A stretch of DNA of 16,308 bases from Cyclostephanos tholiformis (GCA_036939975.1 JALLPB010001169.1:1-16308), one strand, 5' to 3'. Counted from the first letter of the stretch, positions 8,672 to 16,308 are shown. The notes: a model not told the origin generated them from the letters alone. Translations and numbers: made by a program.

Positions 8672-9502
8672 ATGACAGATCCTAAGTCGGATGATGGCCG
8701 TCCAGCTATCGCAAAATTATTGTTCCCCGCGCCCCCTGACTCTGCCGAAACTGCACGTCTTCCTTCACTCATGCAGCGCAATCACAATGCGAATCGTGCT
8801 AAGAACTCTCGTTGGATTCTGAACATATCCGATGTCACTCGCATCTGTTTGTGGCGCCGCATTCAAAAGAATGATGACATGTCCACCGATGTTGTTGAGG
8901 GTTATGGAACCTTTTATAACAACAAGCATGGAAAACCATTGCCCCAGGAGATGGTCGACAAAATCATGCATTTATATCACAACCGGATTGAGCGTCGTTG
9001 TAAAGAAGTCGGTCTTACCGTTGAAGAGGAAGAGCAATGGGATCCAGAAGACTCCAATGTCAGACCTGATGATGTTTCGGATTCCGGTGAAGAATCGGAG
9101 GAACACGATTCTGATGACGTCAACTTCTATTCGGACGCAGGGGACGAGAGTGAAGACGACGATGACAATGAGGAGAAAACTACAGGAATGAGCGGCAACA
9201 ATGATGATGACTCAAACATGCACGGAGACAATTTGAAGGAAATTGTTAAACTGGAACATGAGATTAAGATTCTTCGTGCGAATTTAGAGAATGATTTAAT
9301 GATCCTCCAGAGGATGACCAGTAGTCCGAATCGTAACAATCCGTACTCAAAATTCGATGAGTGGTCTGCCTGGAAGAAAAATGATGTTGATCAGAAAGTC
9401 GCTGCGTTGAAAGATAAGATTGCTAAACTTAAAGAAAAGGTAGGTAGTAGCAACAATCATCATAAAGGAAAACAGGGAGCAAAATTGATTACAGCTCTGT
9501 AG
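8672..9502 (+). CDS. Second MULE gene, acidic coiled-coil protein of unknown family
   Basis: An intact 276-residue frame from ATG 8672 to TAG 9502. I do not recognise the family. Residues about 30-110 look folded, with SRWILNISDVTRICLWRRIQ then GYGTFYNNKHGKPLPQEMVD and a helix KIMHLYHNRIERRCKEVGL. Residues about 118-172 are very acidic (runs of D, E and S). Residues about 188-215 and 240-262 (LKEIVKLEHEIKILRANLEN; KVAALKDKIAKLKEKV) have heptad-like spacing and probably form coiled coils; the tail is basic. No catalytic or zinc motif is seen. It lies inside the MULE, converges on the transposase with 79 bp between stop codons, and its promoter would lie in or beside the left subterminal array. 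By position it corresponds to mudrB of maize MuDR, though no sequence likeness is claimed. A role in integration or in regulating the transposase is inference. Confidence 0.7.
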   Translation: MTDPKSDDGRPAIAKLLFPAPPDSAETARLPSLMQRNHNANRAKNSRWILNISDVTRICLWRRIQKNDDMSTDVVEGYGTFYNNKHGKPLPQEMVDKIMHLYHNRIERRCKEVGLTVEEEEQWDPEDSNVRPDDVSDSGEESEEHDSDDVNFYSDAGDESEDDDDNEEKTTGMSGNNDDDSNMHGDNLKEIVKLEHEIKILRANLENDLMILQRMTSSPNRNNPYSKFDEWSAWKKNDVDQKVAALKDKIAKLKEKVGSSNNHHKGKQGAKLITAL

Positions 9503-9581
9503 ACGAAGTAAATCGAATAACATAGATGAGTTAATTATATCCATATATTAATGTCCTACACACTCGTCCCTACGACCAACA
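9503..9581. other. Convergent 3' spacer of the two MULE genes
   Basis: The two stop codons are only 79 bp apart, so the two 3' untranslated regions probably overlap as antisense RNA. The stretch is AT-rich (TTAATTATATCCATATATTAA around 9531) and could carry poly(A) signals for both directions, but no canonical AATAAA is seen. Confidence 0.5.
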
Positions 9582-12500
9582 CTACACACTCCCTACAACA
9601 CCGTCCTTGTTGTCCTCTTTCTTCAGATCGAATTCCCCGATGATTTCAATACATGCGTCGTCCTCGTTTTCCTCTCCGATGACAGGTAGTGGTACATTGT
9701 CTTTTTTCTTCCTCCTCTTTGCTCCAGCCTGCTTGATGTGATCTGAGATTCCCAACTTCCATACATTATTCTTTGGGCGTCCCTTCTTGTTAGGAGCTGA
9801 CCAGGTAGGACAGTACCTAATATGTTCATTTGCGTCCGCTGTTTTCTTTATATTCGCCCAGGTAATATCCGCCTTGAATAGTTCATCCTTGGGAAACTGC
9901 AATTGCCACTGAGCGCGTGTATGCCAGAATGGCATAAGTTCCACCATTGACAAGTTAGGGATTCGTCCTGCCTTAGTTATTGCCACCATGTGATCACATG
10001 GGATGCCTTCCTTCTTGGGGAATCCACAAGAGCAACTTCCAAACCAAGAACCATGATCCTTCCCCACCTTTGGGATCTTAACAATGTACTGCCTCATTGC
10101 CGCGGACTTCTTTGAGACAACAAACTGGTTGTAGTCTGGAAAGTCCGTCATATGGACGCGGTAGATTGTAGGGTCACAGTTTGCAAAGATCTCTTCCATA
10201 ATAGTCATGCCCTTAGGCGTAAGGTGAGAGTCAGACCACTTCGATTTCTTGTGAGCGTCAGACTGAGCTCGTTCATACCAAATTCCCTCCTTCTTCAAGA
10301 GAATGAGTGCAGCATTTACCATATCCACAGCTGTTCTTGCTCGCACGGTGTCATTGGCTCTATTCATGCTTTCAACTCCACTCGAAGCAGTCTTACCGTA
10401 CATGCAGACTTCATCCGTCTTGTCACAGCGCACCGCTGGATACTGCTGGTCTTCGTTAAGAGCACTCAGGTAAGCTACATGAGCAGGCTTCATTTTATCC
10501 TCATACTTCTGTTTAACAAACCGAATCGCAGCAACGGAGCTGCATTTCACAAGCAGGTTATACATCCAAAGACATGTGAGTGGTGTATTTCCCTCCCCAC
10601 CTCCAAATTTCTTCTTTATGTTTTGCCTACGATGAAATGCACAGTGAAATAGACCAGCCTCGGGAAGTATCTGCCTAATCGACGCAAGAGAGCCTTTGTC
10701 TTGATCAGTGATGACTGTTTTGGTAGGCTGATTAACAATAGGGTGTACCGACTTGATGAATGTCCAAAACTTAATCCAGTTAGTTGTATCTTCATTACCG
10801 AAAAGAATTGCAAATGCCAATGGAGCCATGGTACCGTTGGCAGTGTTTGCATATGCTGAAAAAAGGGTGTATTTACCAAAGGACATGTGCGCTGCATCTG
10901 CCTGAATAACCTCTTGAAGAAAAGGAAGTTGCTTTTTTGATGTTGACGTAGCGATGAGTATTCCAGTAAGGAACTTCAATGGAGGACCGTCCTCCATACC
11001 CAATTGACGTGTGAGCTCTACCTCGTGCTCGATAGCCCAATTTTGTAGGAATTCTTCAGTCTCCTTCCCCTTTTCAAGTGCTGGTTTGTTACTTGCCTCT
11101 CTGCGCTTAAGCTCCTCCCGAAGTACCGTGGTTTGAAGTTTAGTCATCACATCACATTGGTTCGCAAAAAGTAGCTCGCAAGTATGGCCTAATTCAACAA
11201 TCACATCTCTTATTGCCTCACAGTACTTGACGTTATCGTCAGGGTCACCAAACAAATCAAACTTGGCAGTGTCCCTTGCCTCCTGAAGGATGTTATCTGT
11301 GAGCGCGTTTGTGTTCACATAATTCTCACACAAGCTCCGCATGTGAACATAGGACATTCCAGGGCATGTCTCAAGATGCGATCGAAGGATATGACCTATC
11401 CATTTCCCCGTGAATGGATGGCGCAGGGATTTTGCAGGAATGAACATTGCTCGCTCTGAAATAACAAGCGAGTCGTCACTTTCCTTGCAAACACAAGCGG
11501 TAACCTTCCATCCCTCCTTCAAACGATGCAATGCCTTAATGTAGAACATGTCACCTCCAACCTCATACTGCATCTTGCAGCTTTTGAGAACCTTAACTTT
11601 GATATTTTGATAGTTTGCCTCTTCTGCGACACGGATCATCAATGTTTCCTTAGCAGGAAATGTGTGACCCCGCATGAGCCGGCTGTGCTCAACAACGCTC
11701 ATTAGACGGATGTGCGGTGATTGATCCCCAGTGTATTCGCAATTGTGTTCCCTCTGAGGCGTAGAATTCATATCAATGCTGGACAAATCTTGCATCAGCT
11801 TGCGATGAGATGCATCTGTGTACGCCTTGCGTTGACTCTTATAGTGATGATATTCCACCCTTGTTGCATTGTCAGGAGGCTGTGGTCCTCCCATGATCTG
11901 GTTACGATTGCAATCACAGGTGGCTTCCGCAGGAATGGAAGAACGATACTTATCATTGTAATCCTCATTGAAGACATCGGCCTCAAATGCGTCATTATCA
12001 GGATAATATAAACCATCACCGGGCTTGACACGCATAGAGGTCTTAGGCACCTTCGAACTATCATGTTTCCCCTCTCCATCGTTCATCAATCCAAGACTCT
12101 TCAATTTAGCCTCGTTGCGACGAATTTTCCGAAGCCGGCGTATTTCATAGTTTGACATTCCATCCACATTAATTTCAGGGGGGAGGGGCGGGAGGTTGTC
12201 GTCGTCGTTTTTATCGTAGTCATCTCCGTCTCCATCATCGACGTCAATGTACTCCTCATCATCGTTGTCACCGTCATCGTTGTCACCATCGTCATCAACA
12301 TAGAATTCCTCGTCATCGTCGTAACCATTGTTGCCATCGTTGAGATTGTCTTCTTCGTCATCATTGTTGTCAACATCATTGTATTTGCGGCCATCCACAT
12401 GATTGTCATTGTCAGGAGGAAGACCATTTTGAGCGTCGTTGTCGGCAGCATTGGCGGTCCCCGTCTGTCCCAAAAGTTCAGGAGGACTTTTCCTCTGCCC

Positions 12501-12761
12501 TTGTTGTTCCAGGTAGGCGCTTTTGTAAGGAGGAGAAAGACCATTACGTGTGTCGTTGTTGGAAGATTCTTGAACAGAGAGAGGAGACGTTACATCGTTG
12601 ATAGTTGTTAAGGCAATCTGTTTCACTTTTGCCCAACGCGATCGCGTGAGGGGGGGAGGGGAGGGGGCTGATTTCTTTCGTTCCCATTGCTTGTACCGTT
12701 CAGTGCGGGATGATACAATGCTCCTGTTGTCACCAGGATGGCCTTGGGAGGTCTTTGCCAT
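9582..12761 (-). CDS. MULE transposase (Mutator superfamily), 1059 aa, single exon
   Basis: Uninterrupted from ATG 12761. The N-terminal 190 residues are disordered, with a long Asp/Glu/Asn-rich tract at about 127-191. Residues 202-225 carry MSNYEIRRLRKIRRNEAKLK and SLGL, a YExxRxxxIxxNxxxLxxLG motif like that near the front of WDR76-type nuclear proteins. Around 365-460 there is a possible Mutator-type DNA-binding domain (GHTFPAKETLMIRV... SCKMQYEV). The RNase-H-like core has D622 (VIQADAAHMS), D686 (VITDQDKGS), C707-x2-H710 (CAFH) and E797 (SSGVESMNRA); the spacing and the CxxH after the second Asp are standard for MULEs. A SWIM zinc finger follows, C910-x-C912-x9-C922-x-H924. The tail has an AT-hook-like KKGRPK (992-997) and a basic KRRKKK that may be a nuclear signal. 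All key residues are present, so it may be active. It cuts and pastes DNA in the nucleus, presumably at this element's ends. Confidence 0.92.
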   Translation of the reverse strand: MAKTSQGHPGDNRSIVSSRTERYKQWERKKSAPSPPPLTRSRWAKVKQIALTTINDVTSPLSVQESSNNDTRNGLSPPYKSAYLEQQGQRKSPPELLGQTGTANAADNDAQNGLPPDNDNHVDGRKYNDVDNNDDEEDNLNDGNNGYDDDEEFYVDDDGDNDDGDNDDEEYIDVDDGDGDDYDKNDDDNLPPLPPEINVDGMSNYEIRRLRKIRRNEAKLKSLGLMNDGEGKHDSSKVPKTSMRVKPGDGLYYPDNDAFEADVFNEDYNDKYRSSIPAEATCDCNRNQIMGGPQPPDNATRVEYHHYKSQRKAYTDASHRKLMQDLSSIDMNSTPQREHNCEYTGDQSPHIRLMSVVEHSRLMRGHTFPAKETLMIRVAEEANYQNIKVKVLKSCKMQYEVGGDMFYIKALHRLKEGWKVTACVCKESDDSLVISERAMFIPAKSLRHPFTGKWIGHILRSHLETCPGMSYVHMRSLCENYVNTNALTDNILQEARDTAKFDLFGDPDDNVKYCEAIRDVIVELGHTCELLFANQCDVMTKLQTTVLREELKRREASNKPALEKGKETEEFLQNWAIEHEVELTRQLGMEDGPPLKFLTGILIATSTSKKQLPFLQEVIQADAAHMSFGKYTLFSAYANTANGTMAPLAFAILFGNEDTTNWIKFWTFIKSVHPIVNQPTKTVITDQDKGSLASIRQILPEAGLFHCAFHRRQNIKKKFGGGEGNTPLTCLWMYNLLVKCSSVAAIRFVKQKYEDKMKPAHVAYLSALNEDQQYPAVRCDKTDEVCMYGKTASSGVESMNRANDTVRARTAVDMVNAALILLKKEGIWYERAQSDAHKKSKWSDSHLTPKGMTIMEEIFANCDPTIYRVHMTDFPDYNQFVVSKKSAAMRQYIVKIPKVGKDHGSWFGSCSCGFPKKEGIPCDHMVAITKAGRIPNLSMVELMPFWHTRAQWQLQFPKDELFKADITWANIKKTADANEHIRYCPTWSAPNKKGRPKNNVWKLGISDHIKQAGAKRRKKKDNVPLPVIGEENEDDACIEIIGEFDLKKEDNKDGVVGSV

Positions 12762-12972
12762 GTTGTCAATGAAGTGATGTTGTTAGGATGCTTGTTTTGT
12801 GATTCGAATGTTTATTATCAATGGGAGATTTGAGTGGGGGAGGTAGTGAGGATAACAGTGGACGGTTACACTTCGCCAAAAATAAAAAGAGGGAAAGAGG
12901 ACAGTGGCGCTGAGAAAGAGTGACAGGAAACAATGGATAAGCCCGTCGCACTGAGCCTGTCACAGTACAACT
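12762..12972 (-). promoter_or_regulatory. Presumed transposase promoter / 5' UTR
   Basis: The 211 bp between the transposase start and the right repeat array have no coding potential and must contain or adjoin its promoter. No TATA box is obvious on the minus strand. GAGG(T/C)-containing words at 12838-12851 look like degenerate members of the neighbouring array. Confidence 0.4.
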
Positions 12973-13175
12973 GGTGAGGCATTTTGGATGACAAAAGTAT
13001 TAGGGTGAGGCATTTTGGATGACAAAATTATTACGGTGAGGCATTTTGGATTACAAAAGTATTAGGGTGAGGTATTATGGATAAAACGATTTATAGGGGA
13101 GGTACTGGGAATGGGTTAAAACCTTAAGTGAGGCATTTTGGATGACAAAAGTATTAGGGTGAGGTATTATGGATG
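12973..13175 (-). repeat. Right subterminal array: seven 31-bp units
   Basis: Units beginning GGTGAGGCATTTTGGAT start at 12973, 13004, 13035, 13066, 13096 (degenerate, GGGGAGGTACTGGGA), 13127 and 13158. The period is 31 bp (30 once), close to three helical turns. The spacer is also partly conserved (GACAAAAGTATTAG). The unit is the reverse complement of the left-array unit (ATCCAAAATGCCTCACC), so the two arrays point towards each other like the terminal repeats. Confidence 0.93.
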
Positions 13176-13191
13176 GGATTACGAGAAAACG

Positions 13192-13290
13192 CATGAAATG
13201 TGACAGTCACATTGGCAAAATGGTGTATTTTGGATTGAGCAAATTATGGCGAGGCACTGGGGAAGGGAGAAGCTCTATATACAGGCATTC
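13192..13290 (-). repeat. Right terminal inverted repeat of the MULE
   Basis: Reverse complement of 7866-7965. The core GCAAATTATGGCGAGGCACT (13239-13258) matches the left end with one difference, and TGACAGTCACA next to it matches the inner part. The outermost shared word is ATACAGGCATTC ending at 13290. Confidence 0.85.
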
Positions 13291-13303
13291 CGGATTACCT
13301 CCC

Positions 13304-13650
13304 AATCCAAATTTAGCATCAACAAACCATCAATGTCCAGGCTCAGGCTGTATCATACCCTATTTAAAAGGCCTTTCTCTTTTTTATAGGACTACGGAAA
13401 AAGTTAAGCCGTAATTTCTTTAGATCATAGACACACAAAAGATGGATGCGAAGGTTTTTGTGTTTGCAACTGTTTATCTGTGTATTTGCTCCATGGAATA
13501 TAGTTTTTGTTGGGCTTGTAGATGGATACACATTACAAAATGACCATTTTTATTTTTGTGTTTGTATAGAATTTTATTTGTGACACAAATAATCCCTCTG
13601 CATGGAACTTTTATCTGTGCACAAATGAAGGCCACACATACACAAATACT
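13304..13650. other. Intergenic, nothing coding seen
   Basis: AT-rich DNA right of the MULE with only short chance frames. ATTTGTGACACAAAT at 13576-13590 is a perfect palindrome with one central base; its meaning is unknown. Confidence 0.45.
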
Positions 13651-13990
13651 TTTTTTCAATACTGTTCTACAGACACGCAATAACATTGGCCATCCCAGAA
13701 AATTATCCAGTTCCCATCACCTCCACTGCTGCTCTGTTCCCTCCTGCACCAAGACAGTTGATTGTTGCCTGCCCCCACTGTTGCCTGCCACTGTCACTGT
13801 CACTGCCACCGCCGCCTTTTTTCCAGTACTCTTCTACAGACATGCAATAACATTGGCCATCCCAGAAAATTATTCAGTTCCCATCACCTCCACTGCTGCT
13901 CTGTTCCCTCCTGTACCAAGACGGTTGATTGTTGTCTGCCCCCACTGTTGCCTGCCATCGCCACTGCCACTGTCACTGCCACCGCCGCCA
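13651..13990 (+). repeat. Tandem duplication with 167-bp period
   Basis: Copy 1 (about 13651-13817) and copy 2 (about 13818-13990) share long identical stretches such as AATAACATTGGCCATCCCAG and TCCCATCACCTCCACTGCTG, with about a dozen substitutions and a small expansion of a CACTGC repeat at the end. The open frames across it do not resemble a protein family. A partial third start (GATTGTTGCCTGCCCC) occurs near 13997. Confidence 0.88.
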
Positions 13991-14093
13991 TGTATTTGAT
14001 TGTTGCCTGCCCCCTCTGTTTTCAGATACCCCCATTGCCATGATCAAAGTTGCCGCCCTGCCACCCCTATTTCCATTTCTGTCATTCACCACT

Positions 14094-14150
14094 TCTGCCT
14101 CTGCCTCTGCCTCTGCCTCTGCCTCTGCCTCTGCCTCTGCCTCTGCCTCT
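14094..14150 (+). repeat. (TCTGCC)n hexanucleotide microsatellite
   Basis: About nine and a half perfect TCTGCC units. It makes three overlapping low-complexity open frames (Ser-Ala, Leu-Cys and Leu-Pro dipeptide runs), which I do not regard as genes. Confidence 0.92.
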
Positions 14151-15335
14151 TCTCTGCCAGCCGTTTTCTTCTCTTACACACATCCCCTCTCATCATCATC
14201 CTCTCATCCACCATCACCAGCAGTCAAATAGCCATGACCAAAGTTTATTTTAGATGATATTTCACTTAACAATATTCTAAACAAAGACAACGGTGCCCCT
14301 CCAGCTGAGTCATTTTCAAAGGCATGGCAGCTCTTCTTTGGAGGGGAGCAGTGGTTGGTTGGTTGGTTGGTTGTGTTAAGGTTGTCTGCATCACCATGGA
14401 TGACAACAATGACTATGATGGCAATGGCATTCCCTCCCCCCTCCATCTTGGCATTTACAAAGATGACACTGACATTCAAAAAATGATTTGAAAAACAATG
14501 ATGTCAAGACAATGATAGAGACCAGGGAGGGGAAGGAGAAGAAGGAGGAGAGTGAGAAGGAGGAGGAGTAAAATGTTACATTCTGGTAGTCTCTTTGATT
14601 TTGGTAGTCTCTTTGAAAATACAACCGGAGTTGTATTTCCACAAGGGACATTGTATGTCAGTACAGAGAAACTTTGATACACCTTCAAAAAATGGGGTAT
14701 TTTAGGGGATGTTGCATGTGCCCAGAAGGTACAAAGAGTTGTATATACACTTTGGATGGTGTGACTGCTTTACAATCAACAGCTTTACAGATATTTTGGT
14801 TTGTGCAGGAAACTAAAACAACACAGTAGTACTTTTCAAGTAGGTGCGTAACTTGATGTCAAATCGCTCTGATGGTCCAGTGTATGGCACTGGTTTGTCC
14901 TAAGCATTTCCTTATTGTTGGATTGAAAAAAATGAATAGCTTCCACAGTAGAACTAAGGAAGCATGGATGTTGTGGATGATCGAAAAAGATATTGACAAG
15001 CTATTAAAACTAATCTAAACTAAGGTCCAACCAAAGACAAGATGCATGTGCTCCCGTAGGATTCTATGTGCCTTAGTATGTCCTTAGAATTTGGTCAGGA
15101 GTCCTGGAGCAACCAAGATTGCCCAGGACCCAAGATCCTAATTTCATATAAGAGTCTACATATGCAATTGGGTAGGAATTGATTTTGATACAATTCCTGG
15201 ATCTTGAGGATGTATGCTGGTACTAGTTCCTAAAAGATATAATCACGATCTTTTCGAGGGTTATCTTGCCAAATGTTCCCACATAGGAATCTTTGGCTAT
15301 ACGTGACATGCGTCAGAATTTAATTACATTTGGAT
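14151..15335. other. Long intergenic stretch with small repeats and hairpins
   Basis: No supported gene. Small items: (GGTT)5 at 14353-14372; two copies of TGGTAGTCTCTTTGA 18 bp apart at about 14584-14616; a hairpin with arms AAATACAAC / GTTGTATTT and a CGGA loop at 14617-14638; and an 8-bp inverted pair AGGAATTG / CAATTCCT at 15174-15198. From about 15030 to 15320 the two halves show weak inverted similarity, as in a decayed foldback or MITE-like element. Confidence 0.45.
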
Positions 15336-15452
15336 CTTGTGGCTAGCAGCCATCTTGACCCCGGGGGACTGTCTGTCTCCCACTTACATCAGCNCTTGTG
15401 GCTAGCAGCCATCTTGACCCCGGGGGACTGTCTGTCTCCCACTTACATCAGC
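15336..15452 (+). repeat. Exact 58-bp direct duplication around a single N
   Basis: 15336-15393 and 15395-15452 are identical 58-base copies beginning CTTGTGGCTAGCAGCCATCT, separated only by an undetermined base at 15394. This is what appears when two overlapping contigs are joined with a placeholder base instead of being merged, so the duplication is probably not real. Confidence 0.85.
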
Positions 15453-15462
15453 GATTGGCTAA

Positions 15463-16200
15463 TTAGCGAATCATGACATTTAGTGAGATAACCTTCCTAC
15501 CAATATGCCATGGCCTATGACATGGTTTGATTACTTGCCTCTCTCCCTCATTGCGCCTTGTCCAGTCTGCCATTTTTATCATTGTATACTTTTTTGGATC
15601 TGCCGTAGTCAATGGATTCTCATCATTGTTTGCCTTGTTTTCATCATTTGCTCCCACCACTGCATCAAAAACTAAATCAGGGTTGATTGTCGCTTTTCTT
15701 TTTTTGTGCTTGTATTTTGCATTGCGAGTTTGTTGTGTTTGGGTGGTGTCACAAAGTTGTCCTCCTCATCATCATCATTGTCCTCATCCTCGTCCTCATC
15801 CTGTCTCCAGTTTTTTTTTTGCGGCACAATCACCCCATCCTTGTTCACTGGATTTGCAGGTGCATTGAGTGGAAGCAAAAATTCTAAGCATCGTATGTTG
15901 TGTGATCTTTATCGACATATTAGTGGACAGTGTTGTACCTCATGGCATAGATATCATTGCTGCACTTGAGTTGGAAGTACTTTGAGTGTGGCAGATCAAA
16001 ATCAACACCAACGATGGTGCCAGCATTGAGGGTGTCATCGTCCCTCCTGTAGCCCTCTCACCAGGAGTTAGGCACCAGCATGGGAAGGCCAATGAGGCTA
16101 GCAGCCCATTCCTCATCAATGAGGACAATGTGCTGGCGCTGAAAGGAGGTAGAGGGCATCACAATGGGATGGTAGGCTGATGGAAAAGTGGAAATGGTAA
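15463..16200 (-). pseudogene. Frameshifted relic of an unidentified protein-coding gene
   Basis: The minus strand reads as protein in pieces. From about 16198 to 15930 one frame gives QHIVLIDEEWAASLIGLPML, then VPNSW, an in-frame TGA, EGYRRDDDTLNAGTIVGVDF, DLPHSKYFQL and NDIYAMRYNTVH, a TAA and YVDKDHTTYDA. A second frame then continues as LLPLNAPANPVNKDGVIVPQ and an Asp/Glu-rich tract (to about 15690). A third continues as INPDLVFDAVVGANDENK down to a stop at 15463. Two stops plus two frame changes point to decay of one gene, although sequencing error near the assembly join is possible. The family is not known to me; an acidic nuclear or transposon-encoded protein is a guess. Confidence 0.4.
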
Positions 16201-16308
16201 GAGAGTGTGTCGAGTCATGTGGTTTTATTTTAGCTAGTGAGTGCGCTAGTGAAATGAGCCCAGAAAGTTCACTGTAACTTGTGTAACAAATGTTACACTT
16301 TAGGCATG
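16201..16308. other. Window end, nothing recognised
   Basis: Short AT-rich stretch containing TGTAACTTGTGTAACAAATG near 16272-16291. No gene is supported; it may belong to the upstream part of the minus-strand relic. Confidence 0.3.

Larger units (their letters stand above)
7853..13303. mobile_element. Two-gene Mutator-like DNA transposon (MULE), apparently full length
   Basis: An element of about 5.4 kb is bounded by inverted repeats that match from 7866 to 7965 on the left and 13290 back to 13192 on the right. Weaker similarity extends outwards to GGGA at 7853 and its complement ending at 13303, so the true ends lie between these limits. Inside each end is an array of short repeats in inverse orientation. 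Then come two convergent genes, the acidic 276-aa ORF (8672-9502, plus) and the MULE transposase (9582-12761, minus). Both frames are intact, suggesting a recent or active copy. I found no matching 8-11 bp target-site duplication at either pair of candidate ends, so the exact termini are unproven. The AT content is higher than in the GC-rich island to its left. Confidence 0.8.

Noticed and set aside
11721..12544. Short frames opposite or out of phase with the transposase
   Set aside because: They overlap the intact 1059-residue MULE frame and show repetitive Met/Thr composition derived from its acidic codons.
12973..13175. Regular 31-bp repeats that resemble a CRISPR array
   Set aside because: The spacers are nearly identical rather than unique, there are no cas genes, the host is eukaryotic, and the same unit occurs inverted at the other end of the transposon.
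13929..14257. Overlapping frames with Ser-Ala, Leu-Cys or Leu-Pro dipeptide runs
   Set aside because: These are translations of the (TCTGCC)n microsatellite in three frames.
15527..15887. Hydrophobic plus-strand frames that could suggest a membrane protein
   Set aside because: The hydrophobicity comes from reading the complement of an acidic, GAT/GAC-rich minus-strand tract (Asp codons read as Ile/Val/Ser), which is the better-supported coding strand.

Overview
The window looks like nuclear DNA of a photosynthetic stramenopile, most likely a diatom. Genes have short GT-AG introns (66-116 bp). One presequence ends in an AHA-FASS motif resembling the ASAFAP plastid-import signal of secondary-plastid algae. 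The rest is eukaryotic transposon matter, (GTC)n triplet repeats and low-density intergenic DNA. I see no bacterial operons, rRNA, tRNA or CRISPR. The organism is inferred from these traits only.

Layout. 1-2481: gene-poor DNA with a diverged 60-bp tandem repeat, a decayed pogo/Tigger-type (DDE_1) transposase fragment (727-1179), and a small minus-strand ORF with a RanBP2-like zinc finger (1512-1853). 2482-4130: a five-exon gene for a double hot-dog (MaoC-like) acyl dehydratase with a probable organellar presequence; I reconstructed its four introns and all phases agree. 4218-7767: a GC-rich island with two divergent genes sharing a 158-bp promoter, a NUFIP1-family snoRNP assembly factor with a CCCH finger (minus) and a TraB-domain protein with one intron and a plastid-type leader (plus). 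Both are riddled with (GTC)n and (GGA/GGC)n tracts.

7853-13303: what appears to be a structurally complete, two-gene Mutator-like element (MULE). It has about 100-bp terminal inverted repeats, arrays of a GCCTCACC-type unit just inside each end in opposite orientation, a 1059-aa transposase (D622, D686, E797, SWIM finger, AT-hook-like tail), and a convergent 276-aa gene of unknown family that ends 79 bp from the transposase stop. This mirrors the mudrA/mudrB layout of maize MuDR and is the most interesting object in the window.

13304-16308: largely non-coding, with a 167-bp tandem duplication, hexa- and tetranucleotide microsatellites, a likely assembly join (two exact 58-bp copies around a single N), and a frameshifted minus-strand coding relic (15463-16200).

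The host genes (dehydratase, NUFIP1, TraB) have no evident shared pathway and are ordinary neighbours. The two MULE genes are presumed to act together on the end arrays; this is inference.
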